Part shown: positions 44,852 to 52,569 of the stretch, piece after piece
How positions within the stretch are numbered: position 1 is the stretch's first letter
Layout: every line of letters starts with the position of its first letter
Origin: Novosphingobium sp. EMRT-2
GTDB taxonomy: Bacteria > Pseudomonadota > Alphaproteobacteria > Sphingomonadales > Sphingomonadaceae
Assembly (NCBI RefSeq): GCF_005145025.1
Contig: NZ_CP039695.1
Coordinates: 248,001 to 312,000 of the forward strand
Direction: 5' to 3'
DNA: 64,000 nt
Program-made: the position numbers and the translations under genes
The notes under the pieces: generated by a model
The model's database searches: none
The model's input: the letters and a program-made list of their open reading frames with translations, nothing else
What the model was told of the DNA's origin: nothing

Positions 44852-45715
44852 CTACTGCGTCACCTGGCGCGCAAAGCGGTCGATGTCGTCCAGGGTGGGC
44901 GCGCCGCCGCGTAGCGGCCGCGACAGCGCAAGCAGGATGCCGGCATGGCTGACCCCCGGATAGAGACGCAGGTCCGCCTTCGCGCCGACGCGGTCCAGTT
45001 CGGCCTTGAGTCGCAAGCTGTTGCGCGGTCGCACGCGGATGTCGCCCGCGCCGTGCAGCAAAAGCACGGGTGGGGCGTTGGGGTTCGCGAAGTGAACCGG
45101 CTGGGTCTCCTGAAGCCTGGGCCAGTGCGAGAACGCTGCGATACTGGCGGGATCGTCGAGCGGCAGAAAGTCGAATGGCCCGGCAAGCGTGACGAGGCCA
45201 CGAACGGCGGTTCGGTCACCGCCTAGCCAGCGGGGGTCGAGAACCAGCATGGCGGCGTTGTAGGCGCCCGCCGAATGACCAGCCAAAACCACCCGGTCAC
45301 CGTCGCCACCAAACTTTGCCGCGTTCGCCCGTGTCCAATGCATCGCCAAGGCACAATCACGCAGGAAATCGGGAAAGCGTACTTCGGGAACAAGGCGATA
45401 GTCGGGAATGACCACGAGATAGCCCCGCGACGCGAGCGCTTGCCCGGCGAAGGCGTAGTCTTGCCGACTGCCACTGTCCCAGGCGCCGCCGTAAAGGAAC
45501 AGGATCACCGGCAAGGTTTTCGCCGCATGTGCGGGGCGATAGATGTCGAGGCGCTGGCGGGGAAGCGGGCCATAGGCGACGTCGGCTTTGGCCAGTTCGG
45601 CGCCGCCGTCCTTCGGGACGAGCAGGTTGAAGGCGGCGAGCGGTTTCCATGCCGCCAAGCCAGCCGCAACTGCCAAAAAGCCGAGCGCGCCCAGAAGCAG
45701 GCGCCTGCGCTTCAT
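44852..45715 (-). CDS. Alpha/beta hydrolase (carboxylesterase-like), N-terminally anchored
   Basis: The 287-residue protein has an N-terminal basic signal or anchor (MKRRRLLLGALGFLAVAAGL), a strand with the oxyanion-hole motif LFLYGGAWDSGS, the nucleophile elbow AGHSAGAYNAA, a late Asp in HGAGDIRVRP and the catalytic His in VSHAGIL. This fits the BD-FAE/esterase-lipase branch. ATG 45715 overlaps the SRPBCC stop in ATGA; the frame extends further upstream without support. Substrate unknown. Confidence 0.85.
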   Translation of the reverse strand: MKRRRLLLGALGFLAVAAGLAAWKPLAAFNLLVPKDGGAELAKADVAYGPLPRQRLDIYRPAHAAKTLPVILFLYGGAWDSGSRQDYAFAGQALASRGYLVVIPDYRLVPEVRFPDFLRDCALAMHWTRANAAKFGGDGDRVVLAGHSAGAYNAAMLVLDPRWLGGDRTAVRGLVTLAGPFDFLPLDDPASIAAFSHWPRLQETQPVHFANPNAPPVLLLHGAGDIRVRPRNSLRLKAELDRVGAKADLRLYPGVSHAGILLALSRPLRGGAPTLDDIDRFARQVTQ

Positions 45716-46212
45716 CCCTGCTTCGCGCACAGATATCGGCGCAAACCCTCTTCTCCCCGGCGCATCACCTTGTCGTGGTTCCAGGCAAAGACAGGGGCGA
45801 GTAGCGGCGCAAGACGCCGCATCCAGGGCTTTGCTGCGTCCACATGCCAATCATAGCGCGCCGTCGTCGAGCCGTCAGAACGGCTCAGCGTCCACACGCC
45901 GAGGCCTTCCAGTTCGCCGGTCGCACAGCCTTCGATGCGGCGCATCGGTTCCATGGCGGCAACGGTCATGTCGAACGACAGGTCATAGGGCAGCGCCGTC
46001 GCCCAGGTGAAGCGGTTCACCGCGCCGATGCCGTTCTCGTCGCCGGGCGCAAGCGTTTCGACCCGCCTGACCGACGGCCACCAGCCGGGCCAGTCCTCTG
46101 CCGCACAGAGCGCATCCCACACCCGATCGAGCGGCGCATCGATCCGCCATTCGCTGACGAGCTGGAATTGCCTCTGCTTCACTTGTCCGTCCCAAAAATA
46201 TGCGCCGTTCAT
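45712..46212 (-). CDS. SRPBCC (polyketide cyclase/dehydrase-like) protein
   Basis: The 166-residue protein has the START-like pattern WRIDAPLDRVWDALCAAEDW, PGWWPSVRRVETLAPGDENG and ARYDWHVDAAKPWMRRLAP. It should bind a hydrophobic ligand. The putative promoter (46218-46248) puts transcription start close to 46212, so the ATG would be leaderless; a GTG at 46182 (VKQRQFQLV) after GGGACGG is an alternative start. ATGA joins it to the hydrolase gene. Confidence 0.78.
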   Translation of the reverse strand: MNGAYFWDGQVKQRQFQLVSEWRIDAPLDRVWDALCAAEDWPGWWPSVRRVETLAPGDENGIGAVNRFTWATALPYDLSFDMTVAAMEPMRRIEGCATGELEGLGVWTLSRSDGSTTARYDWHVDAAKPWMRRLAPLLAPVFAWNHDKVMRRGEEGLRRYLCAKQG

Positions 46213-46217
46213 GCGGG

Positions 46218-46248
46218 CGATACGCTGGCCATAGCCGCGCTGGATGCA
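46218..46248 (-). promoter_or_regulatory. ECF-type promoter: TGCATCC-N17-CGTATCG, SRPBCC-hydrolase operon
   Basis: Minus strand TGCATCC (46248-46242), 17 bases, CGTATCG (46224-46218). It is divergent from the acyl-CoA synthetase promoter 38 bases away, which has the same -10 sequence CGTATCG. Confidence 0.7.
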
Positions 46249-46286
46249 TGCCAACGAAATTTTTTCGCGCGGGGCTTTGGCGGGCG

Positions 46287-46317
46287 TGCATCCGAATGGG
46301 CATGCCGGGCCGTATCG
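46287..46317 (+). promoter_or_regulatory. ECF-type promoter: TGCATCC-N17-CGTATCG, acyl-CoA synthetase-sigma-anti-sigma operon
   Basis: TGCATCC (46287-46293), 17 bases, CGTATCG (46311-46317), 34 bases before the ATG at 46352. Because the sigma and anti-sigma genes follow in the same direction with short gaps, this would make the first sigma factor self-regulated. Confidence 0.75.
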
Positions 46318-46351
46318 GCAGGGATCACCTATCTGTCCCGGGGGAAAGCGA

Positions 46352-47986
46352 ATGCGCGGATTGATGCAGAACTGGCCGATGACACTGGACCGGATACTGG
46401 CCCATGCCGCATCCACGAGCGGCTCGCGCCGGATCGCAATGCAGCGCCCGGATGGGTCGATCACGGCAAGCGACTACGCCTCCTTGCAGGATGAGGCGAA
46501 GGCACTCAGCGCGGCGCTTGCGGCTTATGGGATCGGCCTTGGGGACAGGATCGGTACCCTGCTGTGGAACGATCTGCCGCATATGACTGTGTGGTATGGC
46601 GCGATGGGGATCGGCGCCGTGGTCCACACGCTCAATCCGCGCTTCGATGCGGTCCGGCTCGCCTGGCTGATCAATCATGCGGGCGACAGGCTGCTGGTGG
46701 TCGATGCACAGTTCGCGGACACGCTCCGGCAAGTCGCCGACCGCTTGCCGACCGTGGAACATATCGTCATCGCCAGTGGCAAGGGCGCGGCATTGCCGAT
46801 CGGGACGATAGCAGTTTCGTCGCTGGAAGATTTTCTCGGCGCCGGAGATCCCTCCGCCGCCGTGTGGGGAGGCTTCGACGAAGAAACCGCGGCAGGGCTG
46901 TGCTATACCTCGGGTACGACGGGCGATCCCAAGGGGGTGCTTTACAGCCACCGCTCCAACTTCCTTCACGCGCTCTGCTCGAACCAGCCCAACGGCTTCG
47001 CCATCGCCGCGACCGACGTCGTGTTGCCGATCGTGCCGATGTTCCATGCCAATGCCTGGGGGTGGACCTACATCGCGCCGATGGCGGGGGCCGGGCTGGT
47101 ATTGCCGGGACCGAGGCTCGACGGCGCGTCGCTACAACGGCTGATCGTGGCCGAGGGTGTGACGTTCGCCGCCGCCGTCCCGACGGTTTGGCAGGATCTG
47201 CTGCGCCATGTGCGCGAAACCGGCGCTTCGCTCGGCCGCCTTGCCCGCGTGTTGGTGGGCGGCGCGGCAGTGCCGTCCGAAATGGTCCGCGCGTTCCGCG
47301 AAGACCTCGGCATCGAAGTGATGCACGGCTGGGGAATGACCGAGCTTTCGCCGCTCGGCGCGATTTCGAGCGTAATGCCCGATGAGGCGGCCCTGACCGC
47401 GCAAGAAGTCGTATCCCGCAAAGCCCGGCAGGGCCGCGCCCTCTTTCCCGTCGAGGCGCGGATCGTAGGCGCGGATGACAAGGAATGCCCTCATGACGAT
47501 GCAACCCCCGGCTCGTTGCAGGTACGAGGACCGGCCGTCGTGCGCCGCTATTACGGGGCAGAAGAGGATGCCGTTGACGCCGAGGGCTGGTTCGATACCG
47601 GCGACATCGCGGTGATCGACGGCCACGGTTTCATCAAACTGGTCGATCGTGCCAAGGATGTGGTCAAATCGGGCGGAGAATGGATTTCGTCGGTCGAACT
47701 GGAAAACCACGCCATGGGCTGCCCCGGCGTGCGGCGCGCGGCCGTCATCGCCATTCCCGACCCGCGCTGGGGCGAACGCCCCTTGCTGATCGCCGAGTGC
47801 GATGAGGGCGATGGGCCCTCGGATGAATCGATCCTTGCCCACTTGCGCCCGCTGGTTCCCAAATACTGGCTGCCTGAACGGATCGTGTTTGCTTCCGTAC
47901 CGCTTGGCGCAACCGGCAAGATCGACAAGCTTGCGCTGCGCCGGCTCTTCGCCCAACCATTGCAAATCGAGGCGGTAAACGATTGA
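46352..47986 (+). CDS. Acyl-CoA synthetase (AMP-forming)
   Basis: This 544-residue adenylate-forming enzyme has the AMP-binding loop LCYTSGTTGDPKGVLYSHRS (about residues 184-203), MHGWGMTELSPLGA, the WFDTGDIAVIDGHGFIKLVD core and the hinge DRAKDVVKSGGEWISSVELE, with the final catalytic Lys in LGATGKIDKLALR. It activates a fatty or aromatic acid as CoA thioester. ATG 46352 follows GGGGAAAGCG; the longer frame has no support. The sigma gene starts 28 bases after its stop. Confidence 0.92.
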   Translation: MRGLMQNWPMTLDRILAHAASTSGSRRIAMQRPDGSITASDYASLQDEAKALSAALAAYGIGLGDRIGTLLWNDLPHMTVWYGAMGIGAVVHTLNPRFDAVRLAWLINHAGDRLLVVDAQFADTLRQVADRLPTVEHIVIASGKGAALPIGTIAVSSLEDFLGAGDPSAAVWGGFDEETAAGLCYTSGTTGDPKGVLYSHRSNFLHALCSNQPNGFAIAATDVVLPIVPMFHANAWGWTYIAPMAGAGLVLPGPRLDGASLQRLIVAEGVTFAAAVPTVWQDLLRHVRETGASLGRLARVLVGGAAVPSEMVRAFREDLGIEVMHGWGMTELSPLGAISSVMPDEAALTAQEVVSRKARQGRALFPVEARIVGADDKECPHDDATPGSLQVRGPAVVRRYYGAEEDAVDAEGWFDTGDIAVIDGHGFIKLVDRAKDVVKSGGEWISSVELENHAMGCPGVRRAAVIAIPDPRWGERPLLIAECDEGDGPSDESILAHLRPLVPKYWLPERIVFASVPLGATGKIDKLALRRLFAQPLQIEAVND

Positions 47987-48014
47987 GCGGGGATCAGGAA
48001 GGACGCCGGTCCGT

Positions 48015-48560
48015 ATGCCAGAAGATGTTATGGCGATGGTTTCAGGCATGCAGGAACTAGAGCAGCTTCTGGGCGCTGTCGCCACGGGCGACATGGCCGC
48101 GTTTCGCGGGCTCTATGACGTGGCCGCGGGCCGCCTGCTTGCCATCGCGATGAAAATCCTCCGCGATCGGGATGCGGCCGAAGATGCCGTGCAGGAGGCA
48201 TTCCTGCGCATCTGGCGCAAGGCCGGCAGCTACGAGGCCGCGCGGGGAAGCCCGCTCGCCTGGATGAGCATCATTGCGCGCAATGCCGCGCTCGATAACG
48301 TCCGGCGGAGGCGCCCGGCCGAGGAACTCGAAGCCGTTGACGTGATCGACCTGGCGGTCCAGCCGGTCGAGCCGCCGGATGCAAGGTTGGGGCAATGCCT
48401 TGGCCGGCTTCCCGCAGATCAGGCCAGGGCCATCGTCACGATGTACACCTATGGCCTCAGCCATGTGGAACTGGCGGAGCAACTGTCGACGCCGCTGGGC
48501 ACGGTCAAAAGCTGGGTGCGCCGCGGAACGCGAAGTCTGAAGGAGTGCATGGAATCATGA
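48015..48560 (+). CDS. ECF sigma factor, paired with a cupin anti-sigma
   Basis: The 181-residue protein has region 2 (FRGLYDVAAGRLLAIAMKIL, DRDAAEDAVQEAFLRIWRKA) and region 4 with the helix-turn-helix GLSHVELAEQLSTPLGTVKS and WVRRGTRSLKECMES. It lacks extra C-terminal domains. The anti-sigma gene overlaps its stop codon in ATGA, the arrangement seen for RpoE-ChrR pairs. It is probably read from the promoter at 46287-46317 together with the acyl-CoA synthetase. It is clearly similar to the second sigma factor at 53912-54469, including the CMES end. Confidence 0.93.
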   Translation: MPEDVMAMVSGMQELEQLLGAVATGDMAAFRGLYDVAAGRLLAIAMKILRDRDAAEDAVQEAFLRIWRKAGSYEAARGSPLAWMSIIARNAALDNVRRRRPAEELEAVDVIDLAVQPVEPPDARLGQCLGRLPADQARAIVTMYTYGLSHVELAEQLSTPLGTVKSWVRRGTRSLKECMES

Positions 48561-49075
48561 CCCGCGACGAACTGGCCCTCGAGTTCGTGATGGGCGCCCT
48601 TTCTCCACTGGAGCGCGAGGCGGTGGCGCAAGATCGCCTGTCGGACCCCAAACTCGACGAGGCGATCCGCACGCTGGAGGGCAGCCTGGCCCCTATGACC
48701 GGACTGGCTGGAACGCTGACCCCGTCTGCAGGCCTCTTCGATCGCATTGCCGGCGCGATCGCGGAGGAACGCGCTGCGCTTGCCGGCAAGACCGCTGCCG
48801 CTTGCGAAGAGGGCGAGTGGCAACCGTTCCTCCCGGGCATCGAGATCAAGAGTTTGTGGAATCAAGGGACCGTGATGCTGCGCTGCGAGCCGGGCTCGGT
48901 CCTGCCGGCGCACCCCCATGCGCAGACCGAACATGTAGTGGTCATATCCGGCGATTTTGTCGTTGGTGGACGCACGTTCCGCACCGGGGACTGGCATAGC
49001 TCTCCTGCCGGCAACGATCACGGAGAAGCCCGGACCGAGGGCGGCTGCCTCCTGTTGATCCAGTACGCAGCCTGA
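48557..49075 (+). CDS. Cupin (ChrR-like) anti-sigma factor, first copy
   Basis: This 172-residue protein has an N-terminal sigma-binding helix region (LALEFVMGALSPLEREAVAQ) like those of RskA/ChrR proteins, and a C-terminal cupin (about 95-170) with CEPGSVLPAHPHAQTEH, VISGDFVVGGRTFRTGDWHS and PAGNDHGEARTEGGC. The His/Glu set (AHPHAQTEH and DHG) could bind a metal. I see no zinc-anti-sigma motif (H-x3-C-x2-C) at the N-terminus. It would hold the sigma factor inactive until a signal reaches the cupin. ATGA couples it to the sigma gene. Confidence 0.88.
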   Translation: MTRDELALEFVMGALSPLEREAVAQDRLSDPKLDEAIRTLEGSLAPMTGLAGTLTPSAGLFDRIAGAIAEERAALAGKTAAACEEGEWQPFLPGIEIKSLWNQGTVMLRCEPGSVLPAHPHAQTEHVVVISGDFVVGGRTFRTGDWHSSPAGNDHGEARTEGGCLLLIQYAA

Positions 49076-49110
49076 CCGGCGAGACCTGCGGCAAAAATTT
49101 GGCGGCGGCG

Positions 49111-49140
49111 TGCATCCGAAAGGCGCTGCTCCTGCGTAGC
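49111..49140 (+). promoter_or_regulatory. ECF-type promoter: TGCATCC-N17-CGTAGC, GST gene
   Basis: TGCATCC (49111-49117), 17 bases, CGTAGC (49135-49140), 53 bases before the GTG at 49194. The -10 box is one of the weaker ones of the ten. Confidence 0.65.
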
Positions 49141-49193
49141 CTGTCATAGGCAGTGGAACGGCCCGCCGCCCTTGCACATCGGGAGGATAGCCT

Positions 49194-49823
49194 GTGCTCA
49201 CCGTACATCATCTGCGAATCTCGCAGTCCGAGCGGATCGTCTGGCTCTGCGAAGAACTCGGCCTCGACTACGACTTGAAGCTCCACGAGCGCAGGAAGGA
49301 CAATTTCCTCGCGCCCGACGACTACAAGGCCCTTCATCCCGCAGGTACGGCCCCGATCGTCAACGATGGCGCGGTCGTTCTGGCGGAGAGCGGCGCGATC
49401 ATCGACTATATCGTTGTGCGTCATGGCAGCGGGCATTTGGTGCCCGCTGCCGACAGCCCCGATTTGCCAGCCCATCTGTTCTGGTTCCATTTTGCGAACG
49501 GCGGCTTCATGCCGACGACCATGCAACATTGGGGCGCCAGGCGAAGCGGTGTCGAAGTGCCTCCATTCGTGGCCGAGAGGCGCCGCCGCATGTGGGACAT
49601 GGCCGAACAGCGTCTTGGCGTGGCGAACTATTTCGGCGGCGGCGACCTCACGACGGCGGACATCATGATGGGCTTTCCGCTGATCACGATGCGCAGCCTT
49701 ACGGGGGAAACAGTCGCTGAGCATCCCAACATTTGTGCCTGGCTCCGGCGCGTAGGCGAACGTCCGGCCTTTCAGCGGGCCATGGCCAAGGCCGAGCCTG
49801 GCATGCCCCTCAACCTGCAATAG
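49194..49823 (+). CDS. Glutathione S-transferase-like protein
   Basis: The 209-residue protein has the thioredoxin-fold N-terminus (LTVHHLRISQSERIVWLCEE) with Ser in ISQS as a possible catalytic residue, HPAGTAPIVNDGAVVLAESG as the glutathione-binding segment, and a helical C-terminal domain with GGGDLTTADIMMGFPL. It could conjugate or reduce lipid peroxide products. GTG 49194 has GGGAGGA upstream. It lies between the two upstream anti-sigma genes as its own unit. Confidence 0.88.
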   Translation: MLTVHHLRISQSERIVWLCEELGLDYDLKLHERRKDNFLAPDDYKALHPAGTAPIVNDGAVVLAESGAIIDYIVVRHGSGHLVPAADSPDLPAHLFWFHFANGGFMPTTMQHWGARRSGVEVPPFVAERRRRMWDMAEQRLGVANYFGGGDLTTADIMMGFPLITMRSLTGETVAEHPNICAWLRRVGERPAFQRAMAKAEPGMPLNLQ

Positions 49824-49835
49824 AGGGCTATCGAC

Positions 49836-49866
49836 TGCATCCGATTGGACGCGTTCCCCGGTAATT
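49836..49866 (+). promoter_or_regulatory. ECF-type promoter: TGCATCC-N17-GGTAATT, orphan anti-sigma gene
   Basis: TGCATCC (49836-49842), 17 bases, GGTAATT (49860-49866), 25 bases before the ATG at 49892. The -10 box is part of a 9-bp inverted repeat (see next entry). Confidence 0.72.
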
Positions 49867-49888
49867 CCATCCGAACAGGTGGAATTAC
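49861..49888 (+). promoter_or_regulatory. Inverted repeat overlapping the -10 box and the ribosome-binding region
   Basis: GTAATTCCA (49861-49869) and TGGAATTAC (49880-49888) form a perfect 9-bp inverted repeat with a 10-base spacer. The left arm covers the -10 box and the right arm the GGTGGA ribosome-binding region of the gene at 49892. It could be an operator on DNA or a hairpin hiding the ribosome site in RNA. Confidence 0.55.
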
Positions 49889-49891
49889 GCG

Positions 49892-50458
49892 ATGGCTCAC
49901 GAAAATTTGGCCTTGCCCTATGTGCTCGGCGCCCTTTCTCCCATCGAAAGGGACGCGCTTACACGCGCGCGCCTCTACGATCGCTCACTCGAACATGCGA
50001 TTACGAGCTTCGAGCGCCACATGGCGGCGCATCTGCAAATCGGTGATCGGACCGTCCCGCCGACCGACTTGTGGCGCAACATTGTCTCCGCGCTGGCGGA
50101 TGAGCGGGCGGCACTGGCAGGCAAACGGATCGAAACTTTTCCGGACGGTCAGTGGCAGGTCATCGCGCCAGGCACCGAGGCAAAACAGATGGCCGAAGAC
50201 GCCTGGCTGCTGCGATGCGACCCCGGAGTAATTGTCGACTCTCGCCCGATCGGTACGGATGAACATCTCCTGATCGTCGCAGGCGATCTCTGTCTGAGCG
50301 GGCGTTGCTTTTCTACCGGAGACTACCTCTTCAGCCCAGCCGAGGATTCCGCCGCTGATGAATTGCGCTCGATCGGTGGCTGCATTCTCCTCGTCCTGCG
50401 CGCCGCATCACAAAATATTCGGTCGTCGATGCATCCGTCAGACGGCCCCGATCCGTAA
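49892..50458 (+). CDS. Cupin anti-sigma-like protein without a partner sigma gene, degenerate metal site
   Basis: This 188-residue protein is homologous along its length to the two anti-sigma proteins at 48557 and 53227: NLALPYVLGALSPIERDALT at the start, a cupin with GTDEHLLIVAGDLCLSGRCF in the centre. Compared with the first copy it lacks the HPH pair (reads DSRPIGTDEH) and the DHG histidine (reads EDSAADE), so metal binding is probably lost. No sigma gene is adjacent. It may be an antagonist lacking the sensing site, or a decaying copy. The 3' end contains the next promoter. Confidence 0.8.
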   Translation: MAHENLALPYVLGALSPIERDALTRARLYDRSLEHAITSFERHMAAHLQIGDRTVPPTDLWRNIVSALADERAALAGKRIETFPDGQWQVIAPGTEAKQMAEDAWLLRCDPGVIVDSRPIGTDEHLLIVAGDLCLSGRCFSTGDYLFSPAEDSAADELRSIGGCILLVLRAASQNIRSSMHPSDGPDP

Positions 50459-50460
50459 TT
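50430..50460 (+). promoter_or_regulatory. ECF-type promoter: TGCATCC-N17-CGTAATT, fasciclin operon
   Basis: TGCATCC (50430-50436), 17 bases, CGTAATT (50454-50460). It overlaps the last codons of the orphan anti-sigma gene and lies 84 bases before the fasciclin ATG. Both boxes fit the consensus fully. Confidence 0.78.
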
Positions 50461-50544
50461 GAAGTGTCGGACAAGCGAAATGCTTTGGAAATGAATTCCA
50501 GGATCGGAACGCTGTCCGAAATACAATTTTTTGGAGGTTTCACG

Positions 50545-51126
50545 ATGAAAAAGTTCAATCATGTGCTCACTGCTCTCGCCGTTTCTGTCGCTGCCATGGG
50601 CGCGACGGCCGCCTTCGTTCCCGCCATTGCCGCCGGAATGGCGGCGGGCAATCCGATGGTCGGCGGTGCGCCGATGTATTCGACCAAGAACATCGTCGAG
50701 AATGCGGTGAATTCGAAGGACCATACCACGCTGGTCGCGGCGGTGAAGGCGGCCGGCCTGGTCGGCACCCTGTCCAGCCCCGGCCCCTTCACGGTCTTCG
50801 CCCCGGTCAACGCCGCTTTCGCCAAGCTGCCCGCCGGCACGGTGGACACCCTGCTGCGTCCGGAGAACAAGGGCCAGCTCACCAGCGTCCTCACCTACCA
50901 TGTCGTTCCCGGCAAGCTCTCGGCCATGCAGCTTCGCCAGCGCGTCCAGGCCGGCAAGGGCCGCGCCGTGCTGCGCACCGCCCAGGGCGAGAATCTCACC
51001 GTAACGCAGATGGGCCGCCGCCTGGTGGTGACCGACGCCCATGGTGGCCGCTCGATGATCAGCATCGCCGACGTCAACCAGAGCAACGGCCTCATCCATG
51101 TCGTCGATACCGTGCTGATGCCCTGA
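50545..51126 (+). CDS. Secreted fasciclin-domain protein
   Basis: This 193-residue protein has a signal peptide (LTALAVSVAAMGATAAFVPA) and one fasciclin (FAS1) domain with NSKDHTTLVAAVKAAGLVGT, the first conserved box GPFTVFAPVNAAFAKLPAGT, TSVLTYHVVPGKLSAMQLRQ and the end box NGLIHVVDTVLMP. FAS1 proteins act in adhesion or bind small ligands. ATG 50545 follows TTGGAGG. It heads an operon with a cytochrome b, a molybdoenzyme and a DoxX-like gene, an uncommon partner set. Confidence 0.92.
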   Translation: MKKFNHVLTALAVSVAAMGATAAFVPAIAAGMAAGNPMVGGAPMYSTKNIVENAVNSKDHTTLVAAVKAAGLVGTLSSPGPFTVFAPVNAAFAKLPAGTVDTLLRPENKGQLTSVLTYHVVPGKLSAMQLRQRVQAGKGRAVLRTAQGENLTVTQMGRRLVVTDAHGGRSMISIADVNQSNGLIHVVDTVLMP

Positions 51127-51132
51127 CAGCGC

Positions 51133-51181
51133 GGAGGCGGGACGCCCCGATTTCACACCCCCGCCTCTCGGGGCGTCCCGC
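51133..51181 (+). terminator. GC-rich inverted repeat between fasciclin and cytochrome b genes
   Basis: GGCGGGACGCCCCGA, starting at about 51136, can pair with TCGGGGCGTCCCGCC, ending at about 51181, a long near-perfect stem after the fasciclin stop. No T run follows, so it may slow or process the transcript rather than end it; it would lower expression of the three genes behind. Confidence 0.5.
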
Positions 51182-51199
51182 CGGAGGCCGGAGGCCAAG

Positions 51200-51781
51200 A
51201 TGACCTTGCATCCCCTGATTGTCCGATTGACCCATTGGACCAATGCCGCAGCAATGACCGTGATGGTGATGAGCGGGTGGGAGATCCACAACGCCCATCC
51301 CATCGCGCCTTTCCCGTTTCCCTCGGCGATAACGCTCGGCGGAGGCCTGATCGGCGCTTTGCAGTGGCATTTTGCGGCAATGTGGGTGCTCGCGGTTAAC
51401 GGCCTCATCTACGTAACCTATGGACTTGCGAGTGGCCGCTTCCGCCGCAAGCTGACGCCCATATCACCTCGCGACGCGATCCGTGACGCGCTCTCCGCTT
51501 TGCGAGGGCGGCTCGGGCATGAAGACCTGTCAGTGTACAATGGCGTCCAGCGCTTGCTCTACGCTGGAGTTATCCTGCTGGGCATATTGATCGTGCTGAG
51601 CGGCCTGGCCATCTGGAAACCCGTCCAGTTCGGCTGGCTCACCGCGCTCATGGGCGATTTCGACAACGCTCGCATCATCCATTTCTCCGCGATGGGCGGC
51701 ATCGTCCTGTTCGTGGCCGTCCACTTGCCGATGGCTCTGCTCGTGCCGCGCAGCCTGCTCGCGATGATCCGTGGGAGATGA
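51200..51781 (+). CDS. Cytochrome b561-family membrane protein
   Basis: The 193-residue di-haem-type membrane protein begins LHPLIVRLTHWTNAAAMTVM with an early His, has WHFAAMWVLAVNGLIYVTYG, RLLYAGVILLGILIVLSGLA and IIHFSAMGGIVLFVAVHLPM, where the spaced His residues can bind haem. It belongs to the group that includes hydrogenase and thiosulfate-reductase cytochrome b subunits, and would pass electrons between quinol and the molybdoenzyme encoded next. A GC-rich inverted repeat (GGCGGGACGCCCCGA.../...CGGGGCGTCCCGCC) occupies the space before it. Confidence 0.85.
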   Translation: MTLHPLIVRLTHWTNAAAMTVMVMSGWEIHNAHPIAPFPFPSAITLGGGLIGALQWHFAAMWVLAVNGLIYVTYGLASGRFRRKLTPISPRDAIRDALSALRGRLGHEDLSVYNGVQRLLYAGVILLGILIVLSGLAIWKPVQFGWLTALMGDFDNARIIHFSAMGGIVLFVAVHLPMALLVPRSLLAMIRGR

Positions 51782-51784
51782 AGC

Positions 51785-52549
51785 ATGCCTGATCCCGATA
51801 CCCCCTATATTCTACGCGAGGCGGCCAAACGGCTCGATCTTCCCACCCGCCGGCTATTCCTGCGCAATGCTCTGGGTCTGGGCACGCTTGGCCTTCTCGG
51901 TGGATGCAAGATCATCGACGGGTTCAGCGCCGAGCGGATGCTGTCGGGCATGAACGATTTCAACGATCGCGCGCAGGCCTGGCTTTTCAACCCCTCCGCC
52001 CTCGCGCGCGAGTATCCGGAAAGCGCCATCAGCCGGCCGTTCCCGTTCAACAGCTTCTACACCCCCAACTCGCCCGATCTCGCCCCGGTGATCGAAGCCT
52101 CAGGATGGGTCCTCAACGTCACCGGACGGGTCGAACGCGCCGCCGACTGGACGCTGCCGCAGCTCTACGCACTGCCGCAGTTCACCCAGATTACACGCCA
52201 CATCTGCATCGAGGGCTGGAGCGCGATCGGCAAGTGGAGCGGCGTAAGGCTGTCGCATTTCCTGAAGGTAGTCGGCGCGGACACCCGCGCAAAATACGTC
52301 ACATTCCGCTGCGACGACGAGTATGTGACCTCCATCGACATGGCGACCGCACTCCATCCGCAGACCCAGCTCTGCCTGTGGATGGACGGCCGGATACTGG
52401 AGCGCCGTCACGGCTTTCCCATGAAGCTGCGTGTGCCGACCAAACTTGGCTTCAAGAATGCCAAGCATGTCGGCGAGATCGAAGTCGGCAACGACTATAC
52501 CGGGGGCTATTGGGAAACCTACGGCTACAACTGGTTCAGCGGGTTGTGA
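51785..52549 (+). CDS. Molybdopterin-dependent oxidoreductase (SorA/YedY-like)
   Basis: This 254-residue protein has an N-terminal Tat-like signal (PTRRLFLRNALGLGTLGLLG) ending in GGC, so it may be a Tat-exported lipoprotein. The sulfite-oxidase fold core shows WTLPQLYALPQF and the molybdenum-binding Cys in RHICIEGWSAIGKWSG, then LCLWMDGRILERRHGFPMKL. The small size and missing dimerisation domain resemble YedY (MsrP), which repairs oxidised methionine in periplasmic proteins. That fits an oxidative-stress regulon (inference). It starts 3 bases after the cytochrome gene. Confidence 0.88.
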   Translation: MPDPDTPYILREAAKRLDLPTRRLFLRNALGLGTLGLLGGCKIIDGFSAERMLSGMNDFNDRAQAWLFNPSALAREYPESAISRPFPFNSFYTPNSPDLAPVIEASGWVLNVTGRVERAADWTLPQLYALPQFTQITRHICIEGWSAIGKWSGVRLSHFLKVVGADTRAKYVTFRCDDEYVTSIDMATALHPQTQLCLWMDGRILERRHGFPMKLRVPTKLGFKNAKHVGEIEVGNDYTGGYWETYGYNWFSGL

Positions 52550-52569
52550 ACCTGCAGGAGACGGTGTCC

